From Bacteroidota bacterium (GTDB taxonomy: Bacteria > Bacteroidota > Bacteroidia > Bacteroidales > Prolixibacteraceae), in contig JAEWME010000316.1 in the NCBI GenBank assembly GCA_023393265.1, positions 1-7,668 of the forward strand: a stretch of 7,668 nucleotides of DNA. The letters run 5' to 3'. Numbering within the stretch: the stretch's first letter is position 1; the number at the start of each line of letters is the position of its first letter. Shown here one piece after another: positions 6,999 through 7,668 of the stretch. The position numbers and the translations under genes were made by a program. A model generated the notes under the pieces. That model was not told the origin of the DNA, did no database searches, and saw only the letters and a list, made by a program, of their open reading frames with translations.

Positions 6999-7013
6999 GC
7001 CGGTTGACCCGGC
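6999..7013 (+). other. Small GC-rich hairpin in the batA/batB gap
   Basis: Arms 6999-7003 (gccgg) and 7009-7013 (ccggc) form a perfect 5-bp all-GC stem with a 5-nt loop (ttgac), 43 nt after the batA stop and 31 nt before the batB start. No T-run follows, so it is unlikely to terminate transcription. It could stabilise or mark an mRNA processing site between the two genes. Confidence 0.35.
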
Positions 7014-7016
7014 ACA

Positions 7017-7036
7017 TTGAATTTGAAAATTTGAAC
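7017..7036 (+). repeat. Diverged TTTGAAATTTG-type leader motif before batB
   Basis: The sequence ttgaatttgaaaatttgaac has the same alternating (a)tttgaa pattern as the exact tandem repeat before the DUF58 gene (4021-4047) and sits at a similar place, ending 8 nt before the batB ATG. It is AT-rich and short, so relatedness is suggestive, not proven. Confidence 0.4.
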
Positions 7037-7044
7037 AAATAGAG

Positions 7045-7668
7045 ATGTTTAGAATAGCAAATCCTGAATATTTGTATGCACTGCTGGTCATTCCTGCTTT
7101 GTTCATCCTGTTTTTCTACGCGAGGATCAGGCGGAAAAAAGCGCTGGCAAACTTCGGGCAAAAAGAAATCCTTTCGGTATTGATGCCCAACGTGAGCCGG
7201 TCGAGACCAGTGATAAAGTTTATTGTCCTGATGATTGGACTGGCAAGTCTTATCATCGGGTTGGCCCGGCCTCAGTTTGGCTCTAAGCTGAAGACCGAAA
7301 AACGCAAAGGGATCGAGTTGATTATTGCGCTGGACGTATCGAACAGTATGATGGCGGAAGACATTCAGCCCAACCGTCTGGAAAGGGCCAAACGCGCTAT
7401 CTCGCAGTTGGTTGACAAACTGAGCGACGACAAAATCGGGTTAATCGTGTTTGCCGGTGAAGCCTACACGCAGTTGCCCATCACGGCAGACTATGTTTCG
7501 GCGAAGTTGTTTCTGAATGCCATTAGTCCGCAAATGGTACCAACGCAGGGGACTGCCATTGGTGCCGCCATCGAATTGGGAATGAAATCATTTAATCCGC
7601 AGTTTGCCGGGAGCAAAGCAATGATCATCATTACCGACGGCGAGAACCACGAAGACGATGCTGTGGGT
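7045..7668 (+). CDS. batB: BatB, membrane-anchored vWA domain protein, 3'-truncated by the window
   Basis: The frame opens at ATG 7045 and stays open to the last base; 208 residues are visible of an expected roughly 330-350. The start MFRIANPEYL is typical of the family and parallels BatA's NPEFFYL. Membrane spans lie at about 9-25 and 57-73, the second ending in LARPQF as in BatA. The vWA domain begins near 90 with the metal site D97-x-S99-x-S101 (ALDVSNS), T170 (QGTAIG) and D198 (IITDGEN), so all MIDAS residues seen are intact. It is a paralogue of BatA and probably interacts with it and with MoxR. The remaining vWA part and the C-terminal span lie outside the window. It follows batA after an 89-nt gap, longer than the other downstream junctions, and a weak AGAG lies directly before the ATG. 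Confidence 0.93.
   Translation, partial: MFRIANPEYLYALLVIPALFILFFYARIRRKKALANFGQKEILSVLMPNVSRSRPVIKFIVLMIGLASLIIGLARPQFGSKLKTEKRKGIELIIALDVSNSMMAEDIQPNRLERAKRAISQLVDKLSDDKIGLIVFAGEAYTQLPITADYVSAKLFLNAISPQMVPTQGTAIGAAIELGMKSFNPQFAGSKAMIIITDGENHEDDAVG

Noticed and set aside
6999..7013. Hairpin between batA and batB as an intrinsic terminator
   Set aside because: The stem is only 5 bp and is followed by acattgaattt, not a T-run; batB would then also lack an evident strong promoter.
2962..7668. A new defence or toxin system built on MoxR and vWA proteins
   Set aside because: Gene order and product architecture match the known Bat operon, and there are no effector, nuclease or protease partners and no mobile-element context.

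Overview
The window looks like a chromosomal, housekeeping-type region of a member of the Bacteroidota, probably class Bacteroidia (a Marinilabiliales-like lineage is a guess). The evidence is the gene content and order (a moxR/vWA 'Bat' operon of the kind described in Bacteroides fragilis), protein wording typical of the phylum, starts without clear Shine-Dalgarno sequences, and AT-rich gaps containing TTTG-type motifs. No rRNA, tRNA, CRISPR array, insertion sequence or phage gene was seen.

Layout. Positions 1-1944 (+) hold the 3' part of a gene for an M13 (neprilysin/PepO) zinc metallopeptidase, whose start lies outside the window. A 12-bp perfect hairpin with T-runs on both sides (about 1957-2005) ends this gene and, from the other strand, truA (2780-2004, -), encoding tRNA pseudouridine 38-40 synthase. 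A 181-bp AT-rich divergent spacer (2781-2961) separates truA from a rightward cluster: moxR (2962-3957), a DUF58/vWA gene (4056-4928), a gene for a signal-peptide, single-span membrane protein (4941-5954), batA (5960-6955) and the 5' part of batB (7045 to the window edge). batB is cut by the window end; batC, batD and batE are expected beyond it.

How the genes work together. MoxR is a cytosolic AAA+ ATPase. The DUF58 protein is a soluble von Willebrand A (vWA) protein, and BatA and BatB are membrane-anchored vWA proteins; all three keep a metal-ion-dependent adhesion site (MIDAS). The fourth product joins a periplasmic, BatD-like beta domain to a cytosolic helical domain. From the known pairing of MoxR ATPases with vWA partners, this is most simply read as an ATP-driven chaperone or assembly machine at the inner membrane, linked in the literature to aerotolerance and stress; the substrate is unknown. 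The M13 peptidase and truA appear to be unrelated neighbours.

The coding content is a recognisable known system. The less explained signals are non-coding: a two-block inverted repeat that places the same 10-mers in both divergent leaders (2781-2809 and 2929-2953), and related spacer sequences in the two long gaps of the Bat operon (3958-4055 and 6956-7044). truA has no ATG or GTG start available.
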